Assembly: GCA_017468435.1 (NCBI GenBank)
Contig: JAFUIP010000007.1
Span: 97,762 to 142,208 of the forward strand
Length of the DNA: 44,447 bases
Origin: Bacteroidales bacterium
GTDB lineage: Bacteria > Bacteroidota > Bacteroidia > Bacteroidales > UBA1402
Direction of reading: 5' to 3'
Part shown: positions 17,610 to 25,944 of the stretch, piece by piece
Numbering within the stretch: the stretch's first letter is position 1
How the letters are laid out: each line of letters begins with the position of its first letter
Notes under the pieces: model-generated
Seen by the model: only the letters and a program-made list of their open reading frames with translations
Told to the model about the DNA's origin: nothing
The model's database searches: none
Made by a program: the position numbers and the translations under genes

Positions 17610-18683
17610 ATGATTATGAAGAAATCCTGCTTGAGTTTTTGGCTGATTTTGTTGTCGGTCATGACGTTGGCCGCACAGGAAATTAGCTTCGAGAAATCTG
17701 TACACGACTTTGGTAATGTGCGTGAGGGAGGTAAGGTGACGGCTCCTTTCGTGTTGAAAAATACGGGAGATGCACCGCTCATTATTCGTCGCGTGTCGGT
17801 GACATGTGGCTGTACCACACCTTCTTATCCAAAAACGCCCATTGCTCCTGGCGACACGGCTGTGATTGATGTGGCATATAGTACCGACGGACGTCCCGGA
17901 AACTTCAATAAGAATGTCACTGTTTATAGCAATGCTTTGTCTCAACCGGCTTATACATTGACTATCAGAGGTTCTGTGGAAGGTCGTCAGAATACGCCCG
18001 GCTCGGTGTATCCTAAGGAAATCGGTCCGCTCAGATTGCGTTCCAATCAATTGTTTCTGGGCGAGGTGATTTTGGGAAGTTTGCGTACGGAAACCATTTC
18101 TGTGTTCAATCAGAACGAAGATTTACCCATCAGGATTTCTTTTCACTCTGTGCCCAAGCATATCAGGGTGAGTGCTAGCAATACTTTGTTGCCGGCCGGT
18201 GAAACTGCCATTATCACAGTGAATTACGTTGCCAGCGATATCAAAGACTATGGTCGTCGCGAAGACTTTTTCTATGTAACGGTAGAAGGTTCGCAGAAAT
18301 TCAGCGGAAAGATTCGTGTCAATGCTTTTTTGAAGGAGGATTTCTCGAAAAAGAAGAATTCGACCAAGAAACCTTTGGCCTCCTACTCGGGAACCGTGGT
18401 CAATTTGGGGCGTATAAAGAAAGGACAAGTAGCTGAGGCTGAGCTTGTTTTGAGCAACAAGGGAAACGAAACCCTGCACATTCGCAAAATTGATTGTCCT
18501 GCATCGCAATTGATGGTAAAACCCGACAAGAACAGTGTTTCTGCCGGCAAATCGACTCGCTTGAAGATTTCATTGGATAGCAGTAAATTGCGTGCAGACG
18601 TGAAGTATTATATTGATGTTATTACCAACGATCCTGTGAATACCATTCATCGCATCACAGTGAACGCAACCATTGTAGAATAA
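17610..18683 (+). CDS. DUF1573 domain protein, three immunoglobulin-like repeats
   Basis: 357 residues, exported (hydrophobic LSFWLILLSVMTLAAQ). The first repeat is a classic DUF1573: FEKSVHDFGNVREGGKVTAPFVLKNTGDAPLIIRRVSVTCGCTTPSYPKTPIAPGDTA, with the CGCT motif. A second, weaker repeat spans about residues 125-235, and a third (VVNLGRIKKGQVAEAELVLSNKGNETLHIRKI) about 255-355. DUF1573 proteins are common in Bacteroidota and have an HYDIN/ASH-like fold; the role is unknown, probably binding at the envelope. An ATG at 17616 is an equally possible start. The stop shares a base with the meaB start. Confidence 0.85.
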   Translation: MIMKKSCLSFWLILLSVMTLAAQEISFEKSVHDFGNVREGGKVTAPFVLKNTGDAPLIIRRVSVTCGCTTPSYPKTPIAPGDTAVIDVAYSTDGRPGNFNKNVTVYSNALSQPAYTLTIRGSVEGRQNTPGSVYPKEIGPLRLRSNQLFLGEVILGSLRTETISVFNQNEDLPIRISFHSVPKHIRVSASNTLLPAGETAIITVNYVASDIKDYGRREDFFYVTVEGSQKFSGKIRVNAFLKEDFSKKKNSTKKPLASYSGTVVNLGRIKKGQVAEAELVLSNKGNETLHIRKIDCPASQLMVKPDKNSVSAGKSTRLKISLDSSKLRADVKYYIDVITNDPVNTIHRITVNATIVE

Positions 18684-19771
18684 TGCAAGAACATATCGAA
18701 AACGATCCTCATTATCAGGGTCTGGCTGTAAACGAAGGCGTAGAACGTCTGCCTATTGTCAATCCTTATCGCAAAAAAATCCATCGTCATCATTATACGG
18801 TCGATGAATATGTAAAAGGAATTCTTGCCGGAGATAAAGTGATTCTTAGTCAGGCAGTTACCCTTGTTGAAAGTTTGTTGCCGGAGCATCAGCTTATTGC
18901 TGACCAAATCATAGAGAAGTGTCTGCCCTATGCGGGCAAATCGGAACGATGGGGTATCACAGGTGTGCCCGGTGCGGGTAAGAGTACCTCTATCGAAGCG
19001 CTGGGAATGAGTCTGATACGTCAAGGAAAGAAGTTGGCGGTTTTGGCCATTGACCCCAGTAGTGAACGAAGCAAGGGTAGTATTTTGGGCGATAAAACCC
19101 GTATGGAGGAACTTTCGGTGCAGGAAAATGCATTCATTCGTCCTTCGCCCTCGGCCGGTTCTCTGGGTGGTGTGGCCCGTAAGACGCGCGAATCTATAGT
19201 GCTTTGTGAAGCAGCTGGTTACGATACAATTTTTGTGGAAACGGTGGGTGTTGGTCAGTCGGAAGTGGCGGTGCATTCCATGGTCGATTTCTTCTTGCTT
19301 ATTCAGATTGCCGGCGCCGGTGACGAGTTGCAAGGTATCAAGCGCGGTATCATGGAAATGTCTGACGGTATTGCCATCAACAAGGCCGACGGTGACAATC
19401 TGAATCGTGCCAAGTTGGCCGCTGCCAATTATCGTAATGCGCTCATGCTCTTTCCTATGCCGGAAGCCGGTGTTCGTCCCGAAGTTATGACATATTCTGC
19501 AAAGATGGGTACAGGTGTGGATGAACTCATTGCCATGGTGCAAAATCGCATCGCATTATGTAAGGAGAATGGTGTGTTCGAAGCGCGTCGTCACAGGCAA
19601 GACAGCTACTGGATGCACGAAACCATCGAGGAGGCTTTGCGCAACCATTTCTATCATAATGAGCATATTATGCAGTTGATGGAATCCAAGCAGATGCAGG
19701 TGATGAATAACGAAATGACAGCCTTCCGTGCAGCCCAGGACTTGCTAGATTTGTATTTCCACAAAATCTAA
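18683..19771 (+). CDS. meaB: Methylmalonyl-CoA mutase-associated GTPase MeaB
   Basis: 362 residues. It is a G3E-type GTPase that gates B12 cofactor loading and protects methylmalonyl-CoA mutase. Seen: Walker A in GITGVPGAGKSTSIEALG (about residue 93), AIDPSSERSKGSILGDKTRM, PSPSAGSLGGVARKTRE, ETVGVGQSEVAV, the NKAD guanine-recognition motif in AINKADGDN, and a C-terminal dimerisation arm. The mutase subunits are not in this window. It ends the pyrE run; the start codon shares one base with the upstream stop. Confidence 0.95.
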   Translation: MQEHIENDPHYQGLAVNEGVERLPIVNPYRKKIHRHHYTVDEYVKGILAGDKVILSQAVTLVESLLPEHQLIADQIIEKCLPYAGKSERWGITGVPGAGKSTSIEALGMSLIRQGKKLAVLAIDPSSERSKGSILGDKTRMEELSVQENAFIRPSPSAGSLGGVARKTRESIVLCEAAGYDTIFVETVGVGQSEVAVHSMVDFFLLIQIAGAGDELQGIKRGIMEMSDGIAINKADGDNLNRAKLAAANYRNALMLFPMPEAGVRPEVMTYSAKMGTGVDELIAMVQNRIALCKENGVFEARRHRQDSYWMHETIEEALRNHFYHNEHIMQLMESKQMQVMNNEMTAFRAAQDLLDLYFHKI

Positions 19772-19830
19772 GGTTCGGATTCCGGATTGCCAAAAGGGTT
19801 TGGATTCCGGATTGCCAAAAGGGTTCGGAT
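19772..19830. repeat. 25-bp tandem repeat, 2.4 copies
   Basis: Copies at 19772-19796 and 19797-19821 differ at one base (ggttC versus ggttT at position 5), and a third partial copy runs 19822-19830 (ggttcggat). The repeat fills the gap between the convergent ends of meaB and ispH. It has no run of T and no strong hairpin, so it does not look like a terminator. Confidence 0.9.
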
Positions 19831-19838
19831 CGCAGTAT

Positions 19839-20699
19839 CTAAAGCGCTGCGATTCTGTCTTTTACTTGTTCCATTAGCCAGGCGGGCGTAGAAGTTGCGC
19901 CACAAATGCCTATGTTGTTTTTGCCTTCAATCCATGCGGCGTCAACATCTTGCGGTCCCGAAACGAAGTGAGAATCCGGATTAACCTCCTGGCAAGCTTT
20001 GAACAGCGCTTTTCCGTTGGAACTCTTGGCATCGCTAACAAAGACGATGCAATCGTGCGAGGCGGCAAATTCCTTGATTTTGGGCATTCGGTTGCCAAAT
20101 TGCTGACAGATAGTGTTGTGAAACTCAAAGAGTTCGGGCTTTTCTATGCGCTCTTGAATCATTTCCACCAACTCCATGTAGGCGGCTTTCGATTTGGTGG
20201 TTTGTGAAAACATCACGATGGGAAGGCTAAAATCGAGTTTTTCAAGGTCTTCCTTTCTTTCAATGACGATGGCAGTGTTGTTGGTCTGTCCTACCAATCC
20301 ATTTACTTCCGCGTGGCCCAGTTTTCCAAATATAAGTAGTTGGGTTTGTGTGCCTTTTCTTTCTTCGTAAATTCTTTTGATGCGTTTTTGCAAATTCAGC
20401 ACCACCGGGCAAGTGGCATCAATTACTTCGATATCGTTCTGCTGGGCAATTTCATAAGTGGAAGGCGGTTCGCCATGTGCGCGGAAAAGTACGCTGGTGT
20501 TGCGAAGTGTGGTCATTTCTTCGTGTGTGAGCGTTTTCAGCCCTTTCTGACGAAGTCGTTCTACTTCTATGGTGTTGTGGACAATGTCGCCTAAACAGTA
20601 AAAACTATCGCTTTCCTGCAATTTGTCTTCTGCTTTTCGAATGGCATTCACTACGCCGAAACAGAATCCGGAAAACTGGTCAATCTCAATGTTGCGCAT
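19839..20699 (-). CDS. ispH: 4-hydroxy-3-methylbut-2-enyl diphosphate reductase
   Basis: 286 residues. This is the last enzyme of the MEP pathway, an iron-sulfur protein that makes IPP and DMAPP. Three cluster cysteines are visible in FSGFCFGV (residue 13), IDATCPVV (about 96) and HNTICQQF (about 197). Also seen are RAHGEPP (His ligand), GKLGHAEVNGLVGQ, FSQTT and CGATSTPAWLMEQV. The start overlaps the end of cmk by 14 bases, so the two are probably translated together. Confidence 0.96.
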   Translation of the reverse strand: MRNIEIDQFSGFCFGVVNAIRKAEDKLQESDSFYCLGDIVHNTIEVERLRQKGLKTLTHEEMTTLRNTSVLFRAHGEPPSTYEIAQQNDIEVIDATCPVVLNLQKRIKRIYEERKGTQTQLLIFGKLGHAEVNGLVGQTNNTAIVIERKEDLEKLDFSLPIVMFSQTTKSKAAYMELVEMIQERIEKPELFEFHNTICQQFGNRMPKIKEFAASHDCIVFVSDAKSSNGKALFKACQEVNPDSHFVSGPQDVDAAWIEGKNNIGICGATSTPAWLMEQVKDRIAAL

Positions 20700-21381
20700 C
20701 TTTCAATTCTTGATATTTGTTTAATAACCAGGCATTTTGCTCTTCAATTGTCATCAATCCGTTATCAAGGACGAGCGCATCTTCGGCCTGGCGGAGCGGG
20801 CTGATGGGACGAGTTAAATCCATCTGGTCGCGCATTTCGATGTTTTTGCGAATATCTTCCAGACTGGCATTTTCTCCCTTGGCCAACAATTCATCGTAGC
20901 GGCGCTTGGCCCTGATGCCGGCATCGGCCATGACAAAAATTTTCAGGTCTGCATGGGGAAATACCACGGTGCCAATGTCGCGTCCATCCATAACCACGTC
21001 GCATCCGTTGGCGATTTCTCGTTGTAAGTCAATCATTTTCTCACGAACTTCTGGTACTTGCGCCACAATGCTCACCGTGTTGGAAACCTCCATGCCACGT
21101 ATTTCTTTTTCCACATTCTCGCCATTCAGACAGATATCGGCTTTGCCATCCGCATTGGGCGAACAGAACGAAATTTTTACATCTTTTAAACTGATTTTCA
21201 GTGCTTCAAGATTGATTTCTCCGTCAACAATCAAATGATTTCGCAGAGCAAACAAGGCAACGGCTCTATACATGGCGCCTGTGTCGATGTAAGTGAAAGC
21301 CAGTTGTTTAGCCAATTGTTTGGCCATGGTGCTTTTGCCGCAAGAAGAATAACCGTCAATGGCAATGATAGTATGTTTCAT
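20686..21381 (-). CDS. cmk: Cytidylate kinase
   Basis: 231 residues. It phosphorylates CMP and dCMP. The P-loop is GYSSCGKSTMAKQLA at the N-terminus, followed by YIDTGAMYRAVAL, and VVMDGRDIGTVVFPHADLKIF, RAKRRYDELLAKG and the LID-side MRDQMDLTRPISPL. The start codon overlaps the stop of the porQ gene by one base. The order porQ-cmk-ispH is one I recognise from Bacteroidales. Confidence 0.95.
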   Translation of the reverse strand: MKHTIIAIDGYSSCGKSTMAKQLAKQLAFTYIDTGAMYRAVALFALRNHLIVDGEINLEALKISLKDVKISFCSPNADGKADICLNGENVEKEIRGMEVSNTVSIVAQVPEVREKMIDLQREIANGCDVVMDGRDIGTVVFPHADLKIFVMADAGIRAKRRYDELLAKGENASLEDIRKNIEMRDQMDLTRPISPLRQAEDALVLDNGLMTIEEQNAWLLNKYQELKDAQH

Positions 21382-22355
21382 CAGAAAATGGATTTACTTA
21401 GGGGAATGGAAATATTGAAACTCAATGAATTACCGCTCACGTGATACTTTGCGTATGCCAAGCCAATCTGCAAATGTTTCACCTTAAAATGACATCCGGC
21501 ACTCAGTCCGCTGAGCATATTGCGTTGTTCTATACTCAAATCGACGCGACGGCGGATATTGTAGCCCAAGGCAAGATGGAAAGCATCGCTGGGCATAAAT
21601 TCTACACCTACTATAAAGTGTCGCAACAATTGTTCGTGCCATTTCAAATCGGGAAGATTCCACTCCCACAGATGTTCACCCGTCAATGAGATTCTGAAAG
21701 GCGCGTGTTCCAGTTTCTTGCTGGCGCCCAACTGAATATCCCAAGGCAATCTTTCGTAGGTATCTTGATATGGTTTGAACTGCGAACCGATATTTTTGGC
21801 CACAAGCCCCGCCCAGAACAGCTTTTCCTCGTTAAAATAATACAGTCCCAAATCGACTGTCATGCCTAGCGAAGTGTATTCATCTAAAACCGAATAAATG
21901 AAATTCGCAGAAATACCGCCCCGTAAATAATCAGTCATCAAGAATGAATAGGTGCCGCTCAACGCAATATCTTTTGCGGCAAGCTTGCCTATGCTTTGTC
22001 CGAACTGATCGTTGCCTTGAATGTGTCCATAATCCAGATAGCGAACGCCGGCAGCCCAAGCGCTGATATCGTTAATCTTTCTGGAATATAATGCGTTACC
22101 AAAATGAATGTCGGCTACATAATTCATGTAACCCAAAGATAACTGATGATGATTGTCCGACGAAAGCAAAGCTGGATTGTGCAAACTGAGGCTTAAATCG
22201 TTTTCCGGAGACGATAAGATATTTCCGCCTAAGGCTGCGGCTTTAGCGGAAGCAGGCAAAGAAAGAAACTCATAGGTAAAGGAATTGTTTTGCGCTCTTC
22301 CGCTAATGAAAAAGGCGCTGCAAAACAAAACTATCGTGATAAGGCAGTTTCTCAT
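21381..22355 (-). CDS. porQ: Type IX secretion system protein PorQ
   Basis: 324 residues from the chosen start. Signal peptide MRNCLITIVLFCSAFFISGRAQ, then the PorQ-type opening FTYEFLSLPASAKAAALGGN and LSLHNPALLSSDNHHQLSLGYMNY, followed by many beta strands of an outer-membrane barrel and a C-terminal SLSFNISIPLSKSIF. In Porphyromonas gingivalis PorQ is an outer-membrane component of the shuttle complex (with PorU, PorV, PorZ) that attaches secreted cargo. The frame is open to 22400, but a -7 element covers 22398-22405, so a start at 22355 (or 22385) is more likely. Confidence 0.85.
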   Translation of the reverse strand: MRNCLITIVLFCSAFFISGRAQNNSFTYEFLSLPASAKAAALGGNILSSPENDLSLSLHNPALLSSDNHHQLSLGYMNYVADIHFGNALYSRKINDISAWAAGVRYLDYGHIQGNDQFGQSIGKLAAKDIALSGTYSFLMTDYLRGGISANFIYSVLDEYTSLGMTVDLGLYYFNEEKLFWAGLVAKNIGSQFKPYQDTYERLPWDIQLGASKKLEHAPFRISLTGEHLWEWNLPDLKWHEQLLRHFIVGVEFMPSDAFHLALGYNIRRRVDLSIEQRNMLSGLSAGCHFKVKHLQIGLAYAKYHVSGNSLSFNISIPLSKSIF

Positions 22356-22397
22356 TTTTGATGCTTGATAAATGAATTTCGGCATGAAAACCGAGTA

Positions 22398-22405
22398 CAA
22401 AGATA
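22398..22405 (-). promoter_or_regulatory. -7 promoter element for porQ-cmk-ispH
   Basis: TATCTTTG on the minus strand, an exact TAnnTTTG, about 43 bases before the porQ start at 22355. The -33 half is not clear. Confidence 0.5.
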
Positions 22406-22476
22406 GTTCTTTTGAGAAAAAATGCGAGAATACGTGTTTTTTTTATGGATAAAGATTTTTTATTCACAAAAAAATG

Positions 22477-22484
22477 TATCTTTG
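22477..22484 (+). promoter_or_regulatory. -7 promoter element for tonB
   Basis: TATCTTTGCGGG matches the consensus exactly, 36 bases before the tonB start. A T-run at 22456-22461 is close to the -33 position but lacks the G. Confidence 0.55.
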
Positions 22485-22520
22485 CGGGTCGAGAAAATAT
22501 AGAAATACAATAATATCATT

Positions 22521-23204
22521 ATGGAAGAGAAAAAAGCCGCAAGAGTCAATCTTGAGAAAAATCGTGTAACCTATTTTCTGATGGGTCTTACGGTGGCTTT
22601 GGGCTTCATCTTTATTGCTTTTGAATTGTCAAATACAGAAGTAAATGTAGCTGAAGTTGAAGACTCACAGGCCGTCGTAGAAGAAGAAGTGATGGTAGAA
22701 ATTACCAGACAATACATTCCGCCACCACCACCTCCACCACAAACTGTTCAATCTGACCTCATTCAAATTGTGGAAGATAACACCTTGGAAGAAGATGTGG
22801 AATTCGAATCTATGGAAGATGACCCCGAAGAAGCTATCATCCAGAACTACGATGGCGAATTTTCTGAAGATTACGACCCCGAAGGTGAAGTGTTCGTTGT
22901 AGTAGAAGAAATGCCTTCGTTCCCCGGTGGTGAATCTGCTATGCAAGCATTTATCAGAAAGAATTTGAAGTTCCCGCAGATTGCATTGGAAAACGGTATC
23001 TCAGGTCGTGTTATCTGTACTTTCGTTATCGATGGCAAGGGTAAGATTACCGGTGCTGAAGTTATCCGTTCGGTTGACCCCAACCTCGACAGAGAAGCAT
23101 TGCGCGTTATCAACATGATGCCCGACTGGAAGCCTGGTAAGCAACAAGGTAAGCCCGTTCGCGTACGTTACACCTTGCCAGTTGTATTCCGCCTGCAGAA
23201 CTAG
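22521..23204 (+). CDS. Energy transducer TonB
   Basis: 227 residues. A short cytoplasmic N-terminus (MEEKKAARVNLEKNRVTYF) precedes one membrane helix (about residues 18-36), then an acidic and proline-rich spacer with a run of seven prolines (about residue 67). The C-terminal TonB domain reads FPGGESAMQAFIRKNLKFPQ, GRVICTFVIDGKGKITGAEV, DREALRVINMMPDWKPGKQQG and VRYTLPVVFRLQN. It passes proton-motive energy from ExbB/ExbD to outer-membrane transporters. The Bacteroidota type carries the FPGG and PxWxPG motifs. Single gene with its own promoter and terminator; the exbB/exbD-like genes lie 2.7 kb downstream. Confidence 0.93.
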   Translation: MEEKKAARVNLEKNRVTYFLMGLTVALGFIFIAFELSNTEVNVAEVEDSQAVVEEEVMVEITRQYIPPPPPPPQTVQSDLIQIVEDNTLEEDVEFESMEDDPEEAIIQNYDGEFSEDYDPEGEVFVVVEEMPSFPGGESAMQAFIRKNLKFPQIALENGISGRVICTFVIDGKGKITGAEVIRSVDPNLDREALRVINMMPDWKPGKQQGKPVRVRYTLPVVFRLQN

Positions 23205-23223
23205 TTGAATCAAATATCATATA

Positions 23224-23267
23224 CGGCACACATCATACCTTAAGCGTATTTTGTGTGCTGTTTTTTT
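23224..23267 (+). terminator. Rho-independent terminator after tonB
   Basis: CGGCACACA (23224-23232) pairs with TGTGTGCTG (23252-23260) with one G-T pair, followed by seven T residues at 23261-23267. The loop is 19 bases. It lies 20 bases after the tonB stop. Confidence 0.75.
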
Positions 23268-23292
23268 CTCCGATACTCAGATTTTTTAAGCT

Positions 23293-24267
23293 ATGAAATC
23301 GACCAAAGAATTGATTAGTATCCTCCAGGATAGAGTGAATCATCTGGCCTTTAAGTCGCAACCTGCCGGATTGTATGAACCCTTGTCGTACACCATGAGT
23401 TTGGGTGGAAAGCGCGTGCGTCCTTTGTTGTGTCTGATGGCCTGCAATCTGTTCAAGGAAGATGTGGAAGCGGCCATTGCTCCGGCTTTGGGTATTGAAC
23501 TTTTCCACAATTTTACCCTGTTGCACGACGACGTGATGGACCGTTCTTTCATGCGAAGAGGTAAGCCATGTGTGCACGTGAAATGGGATGAGAATACGGC
23601 CATTCTTTCTGGTGATGCTTTGCAAGTGGTTGCTTATCAGTATATTGCACAGGCTCCTGCCGAATCTTTGCAGGCTTGTTTGGATTTGTTCAGCACCACA
23701 GCATTGGAAGTGTGTGAAGGCCAATCGTATGATATGCTTTTTGAAACGCAATCTAAGGTGGGCGAAGAAGAATATCTCGAAATGATCCGCCTGAAAACGG
23801 CTGTGCTTTTGGCTTGTGGCTTGAAAATGGGTGCTATCATCGCCGGCGCTTCGGCAGAAGATGCGCAACATTTGTACGATTTCGGTATTCATATCGGTAT
23901 CGCTTTCCAGATCAAGGACGATCTGCTCGATGTATGGGGCGATCCGGCTATTTTTGGAAAGGCTATCGGCGGCGATATCATGTGCAATAAGAAGACTTTC
24001 TTGCTTATCAACGCATTGAAGCGTGTCGAAGGTGCTCAGCGCGACGAATTGCTGCATTACATGACTTCCAACGATATAGAACGTTCTGAAAAAGTGAAGG
24101 CGGTCACCGCTTTGTACGAATCGCTTAGGGTGCGAGAAGAATGTGAGGCCAAAATGAATCATCATCAGGCATTGGCTATGCAAGCGCTGGCTTCTTTGAG
24201 TGTTTCTGAAGATAAGACTTTCTATCTGAGAGAGTTGGCCGAAAGTATGATGAAGCGTCAGATGTAA
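23293..24267 (+). CDS. Short-chain polyprenyl diphosphate synthase
   Basis: 324 residues. Both aspartate-rich motifs are present: LLHDDVMDRSFMRRGKP (about residue 77) and IAFQIKDDLLDVWGDPAIFGKAIGGD (about residue 213), plus GGKRVRPLL near the N-terminus. Five residues before the first DDxxD is a Phe, which in this family limits chain length, so I infer an FPP or GGPP product; that is inference. Such a product would feed UppS and quinone synthesis. The two genes downstream follow closely. Confidence 0.93.
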   Translation: MKSTKELISILQDRVNHLAFKSQPAGLYEPLSYTMSLGGKRVRPLLCLMACNLFKEDVEAAIAPALGIELFHNFTLLHDDVMDRSFMRRGKPCVHVKWDENTAILSGDALQVVAYQYIAQAPAESLQACLDLFSTTALEVCEGQSYDMLFETQSKVGEEEYLEMIRLKTAVLLACGLKMGAIIAGASAEDAQHLYDFGIHIGIAFQIKDDLLDVWGDPAIFGKAIGGDIMCNKKTFLLINALKRVEGAQRDELLHYMTSNDIERSEKVKAVTALYESLRVREECEAKMNHHQALAMQALASLSVSEDKTFYLRELAESMMKRQM

Positions 24268-24278
24268 AATTAACGTGT

Positions 24279-24974
24279 ATGCCGTATCGTCGATTGCCGA
24301 ATACAGACCAAGCCCGCATTCAGTCTTTGACCAAGGCAGTGGAACAGGGTGAGATGTTGGGTTACTTGGATTTGCCCTATGCTTACGCCGTGCATACGCA
24401 GGCGGTGAACCTTCTCTCGCGCATGGAACGTGCAAGCGCTGAGTATCAGATTGCTTACGATCGTCAGGTGAGTTTTGGAAAGGAATACCAGAAGCACATG
24501 CGTATGGCCAAGCTTTACGTGTCGCACTTTATTCAGGTGTTTCAACTTTCGGTGATTCGTGGCGAAATTAAGCCGGAAATGAAGGCTTTGTATCATTTGC
24601 CCGAAGATAGTACGGCGGTGCCCGAAATCGGTACCGAAACGGCTTTGATTGAATGGGGCGAATATATTATTAATGGTGAAAAGGAAAGAACCGCCAAAGG
24701 CTCGAGTCCGATTTATAACCCTTCCATTGCTAAAGTGCGTGTGTTCTACGATAATTTTGTGCAGGCTCGCAATTCGAAAAATGTGTTGCAGGCCAATACG
24801 AAAAGGGCTATGCTTAACCTTGATGCCTTGCATGCAGAAGTTGATGCCTTGATTCTGGAAATTTGGAATGCTGTGGAAAACCATTACAAGGATCTTCCTA
24901 TGGATGAGCGCATTGCGTCATGTAAAAAATTCGGTATCAATTATTATTATCGAAAGGGTGAAAAGGCAGAATAA
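24279..24974 (+). CDS. Uncharacterised helical protein between prenyl synthase and tatD
   Basis: 231 residues, no signal peptide and no membrane segment. I do not recognise a named domain. It is mostly alpha-helical by composition: LTKAVEQGEMLGYLDLPYAY, RASAEYQIAYDRQVSFGKEYQKHMRMAKLYVSHFIQVFQLSVIRGEI, VFYDNFVQARNSKNVLQANTKRAMLNLDALHAEVDALILEIWNAVENHY. The end is KKFGINYYYRKGEKAE. A short loop YHLPEDSTAVPEIGTETALIEWG splits the helices. It begins 12 bases after the prenyl synthase and ends 3 bases before tatD, so the three are almost certainly one transcript. Codon use looks like its neighbours. Confidence 0.8.
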   Translation: MPYRRLPNTDQARIQSLTKAVEQGEMLGYLDLPYAYAVHTQAVNLLSRMERASAEYQIAYDRQVSFGKEYQKHMRMAKLYVSHFIQVFQLSVIRGEIKPEMKALYHLPEDSTAVPEIGTETALIEWGEYIINGEKERTAKGSSPIYNPSIAKVRVFYDNFVQARNSKNVLQANTKRAMLNLDALHAEVDALILEIWNAVENHYKDLPMDERIASCKKFGINYYYRKGEKAE

Positions 24975-24977
24975 ACG

Positions 24978-25751
24978 ATGATTGATACGCATACGCATTT
25001 GTATTTGCCCGAGTTTCAAGACGATATTGATGAGGTGGTGGCCCGCGCCCGCGCCGCGGGCGCGGCCTGCTGCTGGCTTCCGGCCATTCATGCCGACAGC
25101 TTGGCAGCCATGGATTCCTTGGACGAACGCTTTCCTGGCTTTTTTCGCTTGTTTGCCGGTTTGCATCCCACCGAAATCGACGATAATTACCCCGAACAGC
25201 TACGCCTGATCCGTGCGGCGCTCGACAGCGGACGTTACACGGGCATCGGTGAAATCGGCATGGATCTTTATTGGGATACTTCCCGTCGCCAGCAGCAGGA
25301 ATCCGTATTGCGAACGCAATTGGATTGGGCCATCCAACTCGATTTGCCAGTACTATTGCACGTTCGCAACGCCTTCGATGAGACGCTCACCATTGTTCGT
25401 GAGTATTATTCCAAGGGTCTTCGCGGTGTTTTTCATTGTTTCTCCGGTACTTTGGAGCAAGCTCGCGAAATTGTGGAACATGGTTTTTACCTTGGTATCG
25501 GCGGAAGCATTACCTATAAAAACTCCCTGCAACGCGGCTTTATCAACCAGATTCCCCTGACTTCCATTGTGGTGGAAACCGATTCGCCCTACCTGAGTCC
25601 GGTGCCGTTCCGAGGTAAGCGAAACGAGTCGGCTCACGTGGCCTACGTTATCCGTGCATTGGCCGATTTATATGGTTTTGAGGCCGATTTTGTCGAAAAA
25701 CAGACGCAGGAAAATGCAATTTGTTTGGAAATTCAAAAAAATACTAAATAA
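24978..25751 (+). CDS. TatD-family metal-dependent hydrolase
   Basis: 257 residues, normal for TatD DNases. Metal-binding and catalytic motifs: MIDTHTHLYLPEF (HxH), GLHPTE, GIGEIGMDLYWD (Glu ligand), LPVLLHVRNAFDETL (His), GVFHCFSGTLEQA (His) and SIVVETDSPYLSPVPFRGKRNE (Asp). The family trims 3' ends of DNA and RNA; which member this is (TatD, YcfH or YjjV type) is not resolved. A 28-base GC-only run with a perfect 11-bp inverted repeat lies inside the gene at 25040-25067. Confidence 0.93.
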   Translation: MIDTHTHLYLPEFQDDIDEVVARARAAGAACCWLPAIHADSLAAMDSLDERFPGFFRLFAGLHPTEIDDNYPEQLRLIRAALDSGRYTGIGEIGMDLYWDTSRRQQQESVLRTQLDWAIQLDLPVLLHVRNAFDETLTIVREYYSKGLRGVFHCFSGTLEQAREIVEHGFYLGIGGSITYKNSLQRGFINQIPLTSIVVETDSPYLSPVPFRGKRNESAHVAYVIRALADLYGFEADFVEKQTQENAICLEIQKNTK

Positions 25752-25756
25752 AAGGC

Positions 25757-25785
25757 TTTGAAGTCGTAAATTTTTGCTAACTTGC
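25757..25785 (+). promoter_or_regulatory. Probable promoter of the tRNA-Ser gene
   Basis: TTTG at 25757-25760 and TAACTTGC at 25778-25785 are 17 bases apart. The -7 half is one T short of the consensus TAnnTTTG. It would start transcription a few bases before the tRNA at 25799. Confidence 0.4.
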
Positions 25786-25798
25786 GCGGTCTTTTTTA

Positions 25799-25888
25799 GG
25801 AGAGATGCTCGAGTGGCTGAAGAGGCACGCCTGGAAAGCGTGTAAACGGTGTGGAATCGTTTCGCGGGTTCGAATCCCGCTTTCTCCG
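25799..25888 (+). tRNA. tRNA-Ser (anticodon GGA)
   Basis: 90-nt class II tRNA. Acceptor GGAGAGA pairs with TTTCTCC (one G-T), discriminator G at 25888. The D arm is CTC...GAG. The anticodon stem CACGC/GCGTG holds loop CTGGAAA with GGA at 25833-25835. A long variable arm (AACG...CGTT) and T arm GCGGG/CCCGC with TTCGAAT follow. The 3' CCA is not encoded. It reads UCC and UCU codons. It lies alone between tatD and the exbB-like gene. Confidence 0.97.
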
Positions 25889-25944
25889 CGAGATAGAGAA
25901 TTTTTTGAAATTATTTTTATTAATCATTAAAACAATAATCAAAA

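Noticed and set aside
19772..19830. The 25-bp tandem repeat as a terminator for meaB or ispH
   Set aside because: It has no strong stem and no T-run on either strand.
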